A stretch of DNA of 64,000 nucleotides, from positions 83,741-147,740 of the forward strand of contig VTFK01000529.1 in assembly GCA_009617715.1 (NCBI GenBank). Direction: 5' to 3'. Origin of the DNA: Plectrocnemia conspersa (Eukaryota; Arthropoda; Insecta; Trichoptera; Polycentropodidae). This document shows, piece by piece, positions 35,401 to 47,848 of the stretch (position 1 is its first letter; every line of letters starts with the position of its first letter). Below the pieces are notes generated by a model. It was not told the DNA's origin and did no database searches. It was given only the letters and a program-made list of their open reading frames with translations. The position numbers and the translations under genes are program-made.

Positions 35401-38400
35401 AAGGTTTGTTTTCATTTATGTTTATCTTTGCTGGTCTCCTTCATCTAGGACTATTCTTGTTATCGTTTTTTTTAAATAAATTCATATAACATGCAATTTT
35501 GTAAAAAAAAAATCGTTTGGTAAAAATTCTGCAATCATAAATTTCGAGGCCCATTTTTTTTTTGAATATCAGAATGTCAGGTCCAGATGTGTATTAGCGC
35601 AGATATAATAAAATACATAGGTATTAATGGTCAAAGCATGACTGACTAATATAACTTACATTAAAAAAAAAACGACTGATTTCGAAATGATATAATATTT
35701 AAATAAAATTAAAAAATACTCTTAGCTAATAATTTTACTATTACAGTATAAGTATTTTTAAAATTAAAACCAGTGAAAAGTGCGTGTTAAAAATCATTTT
35801 CTGTGCGAATTAAATAAAGTGTACTCAAAAAATTAGAAAACTGCTGATGATGCCAGGACCATCTTGGCGAAATAAAGAGACTAACTCAAAAAAGAAAAAA
35901 CGCGAGCTAAAACACGTAAATTCAATTTTTATATATATATTTTTAATTTAATTATGAATGAAAAAAAATAAGTAATAGATATATGCAATACTAACATTGT
36001 TTTAATTTTAAATAATTACTCTTATGCTTGAAAATCAATTGGGTACATTTAAAGTGTTTCATCATGAAAAGATTTTTGTTAATTAATACTTTATTTTATA
36101 TTTTTTCAACGGATACGATATTTTATTTAAATACAAAAAAAATCATTTACGTAATTAACTAATTAGATTCAAAACCAAATGGTTGTCCTGTTTATCAGAT
36201 ATTTTAATATAATATGTTCAACTTGGAACATTAATCAAATTACTATGTAATATATATAACAATGGATTATGATTTCTATGTAATATTACATACATCATTA
36301 ATTATAAATTTTATTAACAAAAAATGTAATCAACCAATGAGCTTTTATTTATTATCTAACCATTTATTTGAATATTTAATTAAAAATATGTAATATAATA
36401 TAATTTATAATAAAAAAAAAAATTTTCATTGCAGGTAATGCCGTTTACAACCAAAGTTCAACTCAGCACGTCGATAAGTACAATTTCTGTCATACTAACG
36501 TAGCTTTTCGCATTTTCCAATTACCGTCGCCGGGCAACAAACGATTTTCCCCTATCAAAAACGGCAGTCGGGCGAAATAAAAACTAACAGTTGTCGTAAC
36601 GATATTATACCAGACAGACTGTAAAGCAAATAATCGGCTCAATTTCAAGCACAAACCACCCCTGTCGTGCTGTTTTGCATAAAATCAATTTTCACCAAGG
36701 GCCAATAATATTACCACTATGATAATATACAATCTGATGCACTTTTTTATAGTTACGCCATTGAGCTTTGCGTAGTCGACATTATTTTCATCCAAGTATC
36801 GGCGTTTTTATGAGTTTTTCTTTTATTGTCGGCAGTAAATTATATTTGACTTGTGTAATGTCGTAAAATCTTGTGTAAGCGTTGCTAAGCGAATTGTTTC
36901 TCGCGACGATCGAGTGTGTGCTTAGTCGATAATGTATTATTTGATTTGCCTGTAATAAAAAAAACGCACTCTAAGACCATTGTAATAAAAAAGGTTCTGT
37001 TAAGGGGCATTTAATTTTGATTAGAATGGTTACGATGTTCTCTTTACTAATTGTAGCAAAATAAATGTTTTATTGTATAAATTCTAAGAAGTCTCGGGAA
37101 TCAAAACTTGGTGTTTAAAAAATATTTTCTAAGAAACGATAATGACGTTTATTGCGATTTCCAAAAGCATCTATTTCGAGAAATCCCAAAGCAGAATCCA
37201 ATCCATTATATTCTTAACAAACTTGCTCAAATTTTAACTTACCGTTGACACTATCGCCCCCTTCTTGCCAACAACGTTATTATATCTGCTGTCTGAAAGT
37301 CTGAAAAGTTAATATTTCAGACGGCGACCACCGCCGCAAATACTGCCAGATTACATGTCTGACATCCAGAGCCGTCTGACTACCTTGCACATGACAGCTT
37401 GTCCACAACCGACCGATATCCAAACTCATGTTATGTACTCATTATATACAACCAAGATGACCAGTTTCGATAATCGTCAGACGGAAAATTACATACACAA
37501 TAGAAAAATTCTCGGTTGTCCGCCGACAAATAATATAAAATGGGGGAAAATGGAAAACGGAATAGCGACCCCTCGTCGTACGATGCCCAGAAAAGGGAAA
37601 AACACAATGCTCGAGTATTTTATTTCCGTTTCCATTCTACGTACGGTCTGTGTTGCAGATTTTCTGCGTCCATTGTTGTTGTTTTTTTAGCCCCCCGCAG
37701 TCCGTATTTAACAAATCCTCTCCGACCAAAAGAATTAAACCGCCCCTCCGAGACCGCAGGACGAATTCTTTTTGAATACTCTTTAAAACGCCTAATTGTA
37801 TTCTCAGTCGTGTTTTACTGTATATACGTATTTATATACATTTGTTGGAGTCTCGCTCTTACACGTTTAACGCCAGCTTTAATTAAATTATGTTTCCTAG
37901 ACTAAATGTCAAAATACTTAGGCTTACCTTTGCATTTACCTGTAATTAATAATAACGATCTTATGACTTATATATAGCTAAATGAAACGCGTGAATTCAT
38001 ATATATTTACTTTACAAATTACCTTACAGAAAATTGTATCCATGTGAATAGTTTGACAATCGCTCTTAAAATAAGCACAACCCAAAATAATTTATTATGA
38101 ATGAGGCAAATTAAAACTTAATTAAAAAAATATAATTGCCATTTTGATTCGAAGAGCTTTTTATATTAATACCACATTATTAGTATTGTACTTTGTATAC
38201 AAATTTGTTTCGAATATGAAGACTCTTTATAATAAAAATACGATTTAATAATTAGTAATCAAATCTAAAATGTTTATAATATCACTTTTGGTTAAAATAA
38301 TAGTGTTGTATTTTTTTAAATCAGATAGTTTGCTATTATATGCAAAAAATATTAACATCTGTCTACGAAAAAATAGAATAATTGAATAATATATTTTGAT

Positions 38401-38792
38401 ATATCTTTAAACATTGTTAAAATATAGATTAATTACTTCATCTACAAATAGAGAGAATTTACACAAATTTACTAGAGTATTGTGTACTTTGATAGTTTTA
38501 CTGACTATTGATTGTTTAATATATTTGTTAAAATAAACTAAAAATTTTTGGAGCAAATAGTTCAAAAAAAAGTGTTTCCATAAATCTCGTGATCGGTCAT
38601 TACTTATTAATTTGCTTGTTTAAATTCTACCACTGGTTGTTATTTCGATGGTTTTCATATTTTGAATCATTTTATTTTCACACTTATGCGTGTATAAATC
38701 GTAAATAAAAATTTGCTATAAACAAGCAAAAATAGGTTAGAAATATTAATTTAAATTTTATACTTTCGGGTTTTGCACCCTAAGGGGTGTGA
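35401..38792. other. Noncoding DNA with islands at about 36430-36680 and 37250-37910
   Basis: The 36430 island follows an acceptor-like polypyrimidine tract (TTTTCATTGCAG) but no exon can be read. The 37250-37910 island supports two overlapping frames (111 and 121 codons) with no domain. The remainder is A/T-rich. Confidence 0.4.
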
Positions 38793-38868
38793 CTTTGCAG
38801 CCAGTAAGACGCAGTCTGTCGGAGTCTGCCTCATTGGAGTCCAGACTTAAGTATCTAGGGCTGCAAAG
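38793..38868. other. Nested inverted repeat in a GC-richer patch
   Basis: Outer arms CTTTGCAGCC (38793-38802) and GGCTGCAAAG (38859-38868) are perfectly complementary. Inner arms AGTCTG (38813-38818) and CAGACT (38842-38847) nest inside them. This could be a structured RNA, a decayed transposon end or chance. Confidence 0.45.
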
Positions 38869-41500
38869 CTCGCTGACACAATCATGCAGCGATTATCCAA
38901 CCAATCGCTGCACTCGCTTCTTAGAACAACGAAATAAGTATACACCTTTAGAAAATCATATTTGCTTAATGGATATCACCGAGATTGAACTCTGTATATA
39001 TAACGGAAATATTTTGGCTTTACGGTAGTTCTTGTCTTCCGGTGATATATTGTTTCCCGTAACCATTTCGTAGCAAATAAATATTCATTTAATGCAACTT
39101 GCGTGCTATTTATGTAAAACCCTTTAGTTATAGTCGTAAAGAGGGCTTAATCTAATTTATCATTATTGATTAATGATTACTTTTGGTCACAGTAATTCAT
39201 TTATTAACGAATTTCAAAAATAAGGTCCCCCATAAACGAGAGCCTGTATGGTCCCCACAGTGTTATTATTTTAAAATTAGGATTAATTAAAACTTAATGA
39301 TTTTTTAAACTATCAAAAAAATGTAGTGTTTAAATTTGAAATATGATACTATTTTATTTTTATTAAATTATTTTATATCAAGTGGTCCAATTTTTACTTA
39401 ATTTTTATTTTTCACGAAATGTGTTGCGCTCTTTTTTTATTTGCAGTCAATATTTTTATTCTTCTAATGCATTAATGATGTTGACACAAGATTTATATAT
39501 ATTTTTTACGTGATTTAAAACTTAAGCATAATGCGGCAGACCACAAAATATATATTTTTGATTTCGCAAGGTTTAGTCAGAGAACTATTAAGCGTTAGAT
39601 CAAGATTTTTTTTACTGATGATATTATTTTTGAAAATGCGCCTAGTAATTATGTTGTAGATTGAGAAATATTGTTAAAGCTAACAAAAAACTCTCTTATA
39701 GACTTTTTTGCTGCGGGGCTTGGTGCTCCCGCCCACTTCCTCAGGTCGTGTGCAAGCCCTTACCTATCAGCTCATTAGCGACTACTGCTTCCCACCAGTG
39801 ACGATGGTTTTATTATTCATCTTAAAATTAATTAAATATTGATTAAAAATGTTGCTTGATCCCCCACATTCCTCTGACTTTATCTTACAGATTATTACAA
39901 TTTCAAATATTTCTTCGAATTACAAGTAGTTAATATAACCTCTGGCGTCATCAGTCTTTAAAAATAAATAATATTTTTATTTATAGTTTATTTTTTTTCA
40001 AAAGCAAAGCATATTTTAGACAATATGGTTATATAGTCATTGAAAAATATGGACCGTTTTATATCACTAAACATATCGGCCTTCTCATTTGGAAACAACA
40101 TAATACTACGAAGTTGTAATGCTGAACCGCAAGAAAATACTTTATGGGAGTTTTCGCAACACAGCCTCCCTTAAATAAGCCTTTTTGTTTTTTAGACTTA
40201 GGTTTTTAAGCTTATAGGATGATTTATACAATTTTGAGTTATTTTAGCTTCTCTTTATATTATGAGATAATAACGGAGGGTCGGTCCGACTGGACAGACA
40301 CTGGCTCATAATCCAATATACGTTGGAAGCCAATGAAATCGGTCGCATACGGGTGTTCGTGACGTTTTCACCTAAAATATCGGCCGTTTAGCCATTTATG
40401 TTTTCCGACCGAGTGTTCTTTGGTCTTTTTCATTTTCTTCAATGGGGAAAAATACCACAGCGCTGCTTTATTGCGCTTTAACGATTTAATATATTGCGCG
40501 CTGCACTCGCTGCCGTCGCGGTTTTTCCCTTTTTTATGGTGCAAAATATTGTTTTGAGTTCGCAAAGGACCGCGGGACAATTTAATAGATATGGTTGCAA
40601 GCCACATGCGTGAGTTGAATATAATTCAGGCAGGCGCCGAGAAGTTTTGGAATATTTGCATCCCCTAAAACTTTTCACGGAAACTATGATCATTGCTTTT
40701 TTTATTGTTATTAACTTCATTCACTTCTTCAAATATTTTTAAATATTAGATATATTATTTTAGTTATATTTAAAATAATAAAATATAATCATTTACACTC
40801 ACAACTACATTTAGCGAATTAGACAGATATTGAAATGACATTTATAAATTGACAATGAAAGGAGCATTCATTTCTAGTCAATTTCTGTAATATTAAGTGC
40901 CAATTTTTTCGTATTTATAGCTGTAGAAATGACTAGGAGTCAACTTGGTTCAATTTTAGTATGCGCGTAGGCGTCCTATGGTCAACACGCATGACGAGCG
41001 CTGCATCGTGGTCACATGGTCAAGTTATAATACAACATGCTTATCGGGGACTTCAACAGACTCTTACTGACATCTTTGAATATTTTAGGACATCAAAAGG
41101 GGTTAATTATATTTTTGATAGTATATTCTTTTAATAGATATCGTTATTATATTTTTTTTCATATAAAATTAAATAATAAAAAAATAATTAGTGGTACTTG
41201 ATTTTGTTAAAATTCGTTTCGAATATCTTTATGTATTTTCCTAGATCGGTTTATATAAATGTCACACCATAATGAATTCTTATTTAGAATCGATGGCGAC
41301 AAATTTTAGGATAGTCACAGATGTGGTGTTCGTATTCTGAAGTATAATTTTTATGCCTTATGGCATTTTGCAAAAGCCGACAAAGATTTTGCGTAAATTG
41401 AATATTTACGACCGAAAAGTTTTCACTGATATTGTATTGGTGAGTGCCCACACAAATTTTTATAAATATCAGTAGCGTAATTTTAATAATATGACAATTT
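38869..41500. other. Noncoding DNA with islands at about 39700-39830 and 40260-40660
   Basis: The 39700-39830 patch has an inverted pair GGGCTTG (39716-39722) and CAAGCCC (39753-39759) and may be a repeat end. The 40260-40660 island has two overlapping minus frames with no domain. The rest is A/T-rich. Confidence 0.4.
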
Positions 41501-41989
41501 AAAAATTGCGATTACTTGGCACATTTTGTATGCCGGCTGTACGTGACAGCAGCCGCCGTGCGGACGTCATTCACGACCGCCGTCCGGACGGCATATGAAA
41601 TTTGTGGCAGTGTGGCCGCTACTCGGAATTCGGCGACCTCGGTTGACTTCAGTTGAATCTGACAAATTCCAGATAGTGTAGTGCAAGCATTATATTTATA
41701 TTTAATACACAAAATAATGTCTAATGTGTATTTAAATAACTTTTTGGCGTCTATACCATATTGTACTTTTAAGGTAGAATGTTATGTAAAAAAATGTTTC
41801 ATTCGCAAATGTGAGAGACAAACTCTGTGAATTATAGTATGAATTATTAACTTGCTAATAACATACATACACACAATTTTCGTAGGGGAATGTATCTCGT
41901 TTAGAAATCCAAGATACTTAACCATTTATCCGCAGAGCTAAAACCATCATCGTCGTATCCGCAAATGTAATTTTTAACGTCGTCGAGTC
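41501..41989. other. Small GC-rich patch with a 24-bp-period direct repeat
   Basis: CCGCCGTGCGGACG (41553-41566) and CCGCCGTCCGGACG (41577-41590) are direct repeats differing at one base; the second contains the palindrome CCGTCCGGACGG. The flanks are A/T-rich. Confidence 0.5.
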
Positions 41990-42680
41990 GGTGAATTGTC
42001 GCAAAAGCCGCCTCTTTATACATACAAGGGCATTAGCCCACCCTCGCCCTCCAGGTGCACCGAGGCTGCATTAAGACGGAAAAAATAATCTCTTAATAGT
42101 GCTCCTCTTCCTTTTTCGGCGGATCCTTTGTCCGGTTCTGCGTCGCTGGGTCGTTGGCTCTCGTGCGATAATGCATCTTCCTTTGATATAAGCTTTTAAT
42201 CCTAGCAAAGGTTTAGATCCACCCTAGGGTTTTGGATAGCCAGCGTGGTTATCAGCCAATCGACTGATTGATCATTTTACTTAGATTTATAATATAAAAT
42301 AGTGAATTTATTGGTCAAGTGCAGTTGTCACCATGACACTTCGTATCGATTCCATTCGTTTGGCGGCCATTGTGACGTGTTGTGAAAAAAGTGTTCGCCT
42401 ATAGGGTGGGTGTGTTCGCAATATCGAAATAACATAAATACAGAGGGGGTGTCGAAAAATGACAATGACGCAGCTTTATGAGCAGGCTCAGTCGGGCGTG
42501 ATGCCCTGATAAGCCCGTGCCCAGCCTCCCTTCGTGTACATCTCGTCAGACAAAACCCAAATCATGCTAGCCAAAATGTCAAAAGCACCCACTGTGACCA
42601 CGATTAATGCCCTTGCAGACGCTGCTCGGCCGTATTGTATAATTGCCGAGGAGGCTGCATCGAACTAATGGGATTGAACC
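41990..42680. promoter_or_regulatory. Largest candidate regulatory island
   Basis: About 690 bp of CpG- and GC-richer sequence without a domain-bearing frame. Sites visible include CAGGTG (42052-42057), a TCF-type CCTTTGAT (42180-42187), and GGCCATTGT (42365-42373), which recurs in two other places at 45.6-45.7 kb. The length and site density make it the best enhancer or silencer candidate here. This is inference only. Confidence 0.37.
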
Positions 42681-43387
42681 GATTGTAAAATATAAAGTAG
42701 GTCTTAGAACCACTTTTTTACACCTACAGCAAAGATGGAAACTTGTACTGTATTATTTATAGTTTAACGGACTTTCTCTAGTGGTCAGTGATTAAACATG
42801 CCTTTAATTAAAACTATTGTGTAGTAAAATATTTACTGAAAAGGATGACACTTTTCTTATCAACTCCAAAGAAAGGAACTGTTTTGATTAGTTGCATGAT
42901 TTTTGTCGTAATTTAGTATTTTTATATCATTTTTAATACATGCATTAAAATGTGGATTCAAGCAAAGTCTAAAAGATCATTTTTACAGCTGTAAAGTATT
43001 CGTAAATATTGAATCAATCCAAAGATAACCAATTGTTTAGGTAACGCTACTTAAAATACTCACTATGGTTTATTTTTAAATTAGCCAAACTTGTATGCTC
43101 CACTAGACTAAAATTATTGATGACGGGCTACCGGTAGTTTAACTTCAAATCCTATCACTCGCAAAAGTATAAAAGTGAAGACATTTTCATACATATTTTT
43201 TATATAAATTAGGTATTTTACTGTTGTTTTCCGTTAATAAAATGGAATTAAATATTAATTCTACTTTTATTTTTCTTAAATTAAATGCTAAATGCTTATT
43301 GATAGCGAAGCAAAAAAACTTTTAGACGTAATTTTTTTTTATTAAACTGCTATTTAAAAAAATCTTTTCAGTATTTTTTTTTACATT
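42681..43387. other. AT-rich noncoding DNA
   Basis: I see nothing supportable. Confidence 0.4.
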
Positions 43388-43389
43388 TA

Positions 43390-44147
43390 CAGAGAAACCT
43401 TGAATTGCGAGTGTTTTGAAATACGAGCATTTGATTCGATAAACAAGTGATGTCTTTCAATACGAGTATTAATTTTTGCGTTTATTTCTCCCCCAAATGA
43501 ACCGACGATTATTCTTAATTGTCTATAATTCCTTTTGCAGTCAACACATATCTTTTTGGAAAATATTGCGACTTATTAGTTATGGATAATGCTCATTCTT
43601 ACCCTTCAGAATTTATTGCTATATTAATTTACTAGAGGATTTATAGTTTGTTAAATCAAGTATCTTCCTTTTAAAAACATTACATTACTCCAAACGATGG
43701 ACCAACAGTTCATTTCAAACACTATTTCAGCGATTCTTGAAATAAATCTTACTCACAGAGACTCTTAGAAATATCATTTTCACGTCGTGAACTGCCATGA
43801 TCATCGATGAAGCATAGGGTGAGGTTACCAAAAGAATCCTCAATTCTGCTTGGAAAAAACTGTGAAAATAGTGCATTTTTTAATATCACGTGACTAACGT
43901 TGTAGCAGTGTTTCACATTTTGCCAAATATTAAGGCAAAACCATGTGTCATTAGATAGATTACTAGTTAAAAGTTCATCATGATATAAATAATTAATAAA
44001 TTTAAATATCTTATTATAAAAAATATACGTGAATTTTGTGTTTTTGTGTTTCCATTTTTTTATGGGAAAATTTGGTTTGATATACAAGTATTTTGTAAAT
44101 ACGAGCACGTTTTTAGAATGGATTATGCTCGTGAAACTAAGTTTCAA
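43390..44147 (+). mobile_element. Tigger/pogo-family element relic A
   Basis: Plus-strand fragments read LVMDNAHSYPSEF (pogo LLLDNAPSHP block, second catalytic aspartate), KYLPFKNITLLQTMDQQFIS (IQPMDQGVI block, third aspartate), and GEVTKRILNSAWKKL (C-terminal WxxVxxxTLxxAWKKL). Stops and frameshifts separate them. The left end CAGAGAAACC follows TA (43388-43389) and the right end is near 44147 followed by TA, consistent with Tc1/mariner/pogo TA insertion, though the inverted ends are degenerate. The N-terminal helix-turn-helix region is deleted. Confidence 0.78.
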
Positions 44148-44149
44148 TA

Positions 44150-45529
44150 TTTTTTATTAAATTAAAAACATCAAACTATTTAATATAAAGTACCTAACCT
44201 ATGTTTTTAACTATAAAATATATAAAAATTAACTCTTGCATTTTTAGAGAAAATGAAAATCAATTTTTAAACTGATTTTTAACAAGTTAAATTGTGCTAA
44301 TCTTTTTAAATAAAATGATGCAAATTATTTTATAAGCAAGTTTTTAAATACTATTCTATGATTTTTTCCACGCAAGTTTCTTTAATAATATTCCACTGAC
44401 AAACTAATATTTTATTTAATTGTGGTTTAATTGATCTTATAGTGAGATAAGTTTTAAAACTTGAATTCAATATTGAAAATTTAATTCAAAAGTCGAGAAA
44501 CGGTTCATTTTATTGCTATCTACAAATATTTTAAGTGGTATTTTCATTAGTATAAAAATGATAAATATCGACTACTTTGTCTTAATACGGTCAGCTTTTC
44601 AATGTTTTGTCAAAGTGTGATTTTTATAAAAATAATTATAAATATATATTTATTATCATCTCTCGATAAAAGTTTAAGTCTTCTTTACGTTAACGTGATA
44701 TTTTTTTTACTAGTTTACTAGAAAAAAATAAACAGACTGACTGCAAAATGTTTCTAACACGCGAAAACGCGTGAACGGACCGTAATGTGTTTATATATTT
44801 TTTTTTTTTTTTTGCTTGACCTCAAATGTATGATAATATTATATATTATACTCATTAAAAATATCTGACTATTTGTAAAGCATATAATTTCATATTTTTA
44901 TTAACATTTATTTATATTATAAGGTTTTGTAATATATATTGTAGTTCCACCACCACGGTGTACCAGAATCGTATGTGTTTTATAGATTGCAAGGCTAACA
45001 AAAAATACAAGATAGGAATAGGTTTGGCAACATTGGATTGAACATTAAAAATATAAAGCTTAACTATTCCTTATTCATAAAAATAAATATTAGCCAGTAA
45101 ATTTACCTTCATGGTTAAATTAAAATACGAAAAGTCGTTGACGTCGGTTTTAATTTGAATTTTAGTGCTGTTTTATACATAAATGAGTGGAAAACTTTAT
45201 CAATATATTTTAAATTCATACTAATGAATTTAATTAGAAAAATATTTTTCAATACGGTTCATGCGCGTTTTTTAATCAAGACAACGCTTTCTGCCATACA
45301 GACTTCGTTAAAATTCGTGGATGTATATTATAAAAATAAACACATGGACATTACGACATAACATATATTCATAATGCTATAATTTATTATGACACATTAC
45401 CTCATATTTTTAGATAAACATTAATATCATATTTAAGTACAGGGGAATAAAATTATTATTATTATTGTTTAATATTTACACACAATACATAAATTCGATA
45501 TATCATATTTATTTTTTATTACCATTATC
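44150..45529. other. AT-rich noncoding DNA
   Basis: No genes supportable. It contains a T run near 44800. A short patch at 44945-45025 (CCACCACGGTG) may be a repeat fragment but has no partner that I can confirm. Confidence 0.4.
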
Positions 45530-45900
45530 CGGCACCATTAGTCTCCCTTTAAAATGATAAAAATACCCATAATCGAAGATGGCCATTGTCATTGACGGAT
45601 TCTACTCTCGTCAAATTAAACTTCGCCGACGTATTGTGTGCAGAGTAAAAGTCGAAAAATTAATCGTCGGAAAATCGACGGTTCGCATTTCGGAATCGCT
45701 CGGGCGTACGCAATTTTGGATACCAGACGGCCATTGTGTCCACGAAAATTGAAATAAATTGCTTTTTGAAAAAATTTTGCGTCCAAAAAATTGTATTTTT
45801 TATAGAAAATAAATCGCCAGGCAGCCTTTGTTTCGCAGGTATTTTGTAGCGTTCGGTTTTACGATCAGGCTCCGCGTAATTAATTTTTGGAAAATTTGTC
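45530..45900. promoter_or_regulatory. Candidate regulatory island with paired GGCCATTGT
   Basis: GC-richer block with two copies of GGCCATTGT (45581-45589 and 45729-45737), a word combining a Pho/YY1-type GCCAT core with a Sox-type CATTGT core. Repeated CGTCGG/CGACG words lie between them. Function is inferred. Confidence 0.3.
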
Positions 45901-46739
45901 GTCCGTGAGAAAATTTCTATTAATATTAAATTACGTGCGGGGAAAAGTGTTTTTGTGTAAATAATTTTATGACAATGTATACATTATTTTATAATTATAT
46001 AGAGAATATTTTAAAATAAATAAATATATCTCTTATAAATACTTGTAGAGTACGATACATATTAAGAAAGTGTATAGCTATTTACAGGGTTTCTGTAATT
46101 AAAATTTTTGTAATTAAATTAGATGTCACAGATTTTCAGTTTTGATATTTACTTTTAGATATTGTTTGTATTTAATTAACTTACTCAGTTGGTACTGATT
46201 TATGCCATTGTAACGCATTAGACTTACGCCTGTTAGATTAAAAAGTAGGAATTATTAAAATGTATATTTGTTGAAAATTAAATTTATACAAATTTCAACC
46301 CCTTTGTTTTTATAATAAAGACTTTTTAAACGAATAAATTTACAGCTGCATTCAAAGCAGGTAGTTAAAAAAGGGACAGATATTTCTAATCAACTTCTAA
46401 AAATATTCGCATGGTCTTGAGAGGAACCGATTAATTTGGCCACAAGCTAGGTGGCCCTCGTTTTTTATTGTTCTTTGATTGCAACATAAAATCAACATTG
46501 TTCTTCGGTTGACTTCAATAAACAATATGTGCATAATTTTCTCCCGTCCGCTAAAGTCTTAAAAACCATAAATTTAGGTACTTTTCATAAATAATTAAAT
46601 AAAATATTTATACATGGGCGTTAATTAATACATTCGTTAACTGCATACAAATTATCACGCAAATCCCAAAAGAAAATATTTAAATTCCATCAAATTAAAA
46701 ATAAAAACATCCCCCTGAGTCTTACCTAATTTATTCATC
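45901..46739. other. AT-rich noncoding DNA
   Basis: Nothing supportable beyond low-complexity A/T-rich sequence. Confidence 0.4.
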
Positions 46740-47130
46740 TCGTTTCAATTTGCACAATGAATCGCGAATTTACGAGCTTATATAAATTTGGCGTGCGAAC
46801 ATACGTTTTTTATTGCACAATGCGCGTATATATGCGAGTTCGCGATTACCCCGCGAATGAGACACGCGTATGCCGTTGATTTAAAAACGCTCGTAAAACA
46901 GCCGAAAGAAGACGGAGAACATCAAAATATTCCATAAATAAACGTTTTGAGCGGCACGCGCTCCCGGGGGCGAGGAGGCGCGGGGGAGGGGTGCGTGAAA
47001 TGCGCATGCGCGGGCGGTTGCCACCCCTTGACAGCTACTCACTGACTTGTCCACCCCACTGATACTTTCATCCCTTGGTGTAATACACTTCGTTCGGCGA
47101 AGCGTGGATCGCTTGTATATTTTTAATTAA
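46740..47130. promoter_or_regulatory. CpG-dense island with NRF-1-type palindrome
   Basis: The most CpG-dense part of the window lies at about 46950-47060. It contains TGCGCATGCGCG (47001-47012), which fits the consensus palindrome of NRF-1 (erect wing in flies), a factor usually found at promoters. No TATA box or adjoining coding exon could be assigned, so direction of any transcript is unknown. It is the best promoter candidate in the window. Confidence 0.4.
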
Positions 47131-47846
47131 ATATAGTATTTTTTATTTATTTTTGTACTGTTAAACTCGTATTCGCGCATTAAACTCATATTTATTTATT
47201 ATTTTTTAAAAATTTATTTACTAGTAAAATTAACATTAGGTTTTCGTATCCTAACACTTATCCAAAACTTTTTTCAAAAATGCCACCTGTTTTAAGCTAT
47301 TTGTATTTTGATGGGGATCAGTCTTATTTTTGAAAATATAAATTTCATCTATACTGTACACATCACAAATGTTTTGGTAGCCTCGATGTCGTTAATTTTA
47401 AAATTAATGTATCTTTTCTATAAATGTATAATTTACAATACAATGTTATAGATAAGAGGATATAAAAACTACTCGTGTGTATATGTTTTTTTTGTAGGTA
47501 TAGTGTACGACAACAGTCCTTACAGTAGTTTTCTGCTGGAAAGTTTAAAAAATATATTAATACGAGATCAAAAAAATTGTTTTACACGTATAGTTTTTTT
47601 AATTTAGTGTCTATTACTTAATAGTTTAAGAAGTTAATCGTGTGAAATGATCGCTGTGAAAAAAAAAATAGACATTTATTTATGTTATATTATAAGATTT
47701 TGCTGCGTGGCCAATAAATCCAAAGGACGTTTAGTAAAACAACAATTTATTATTAAAATGTATAAAAAATGCAATTAAATATACATTTAAAGATATTTTA
47801 TGTCAAATAAAAAAATAAGTATTTTTTTAAGGCGTAGAATGTCTTG
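47131..47846. other. AT-rich noncoding DNA
   Basis: Nothing supportable. Confidence 0.4.
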
Positions 47847-47848
47847 TA

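Noticed and set aside
41605..41615. TGGCAGTGTGG, identical to the first 11 bases of insect miR-34
   Set aside because: The match ends after 11 bases and no complementary arm forms a precursor hairpin in the surrounding sequence.
43749..44147. 132-codon minus-strand open frame
   Set aside because: It is antisense to the C-terminal part of the Tigger relic, whose plus-strand motifs explain the region.
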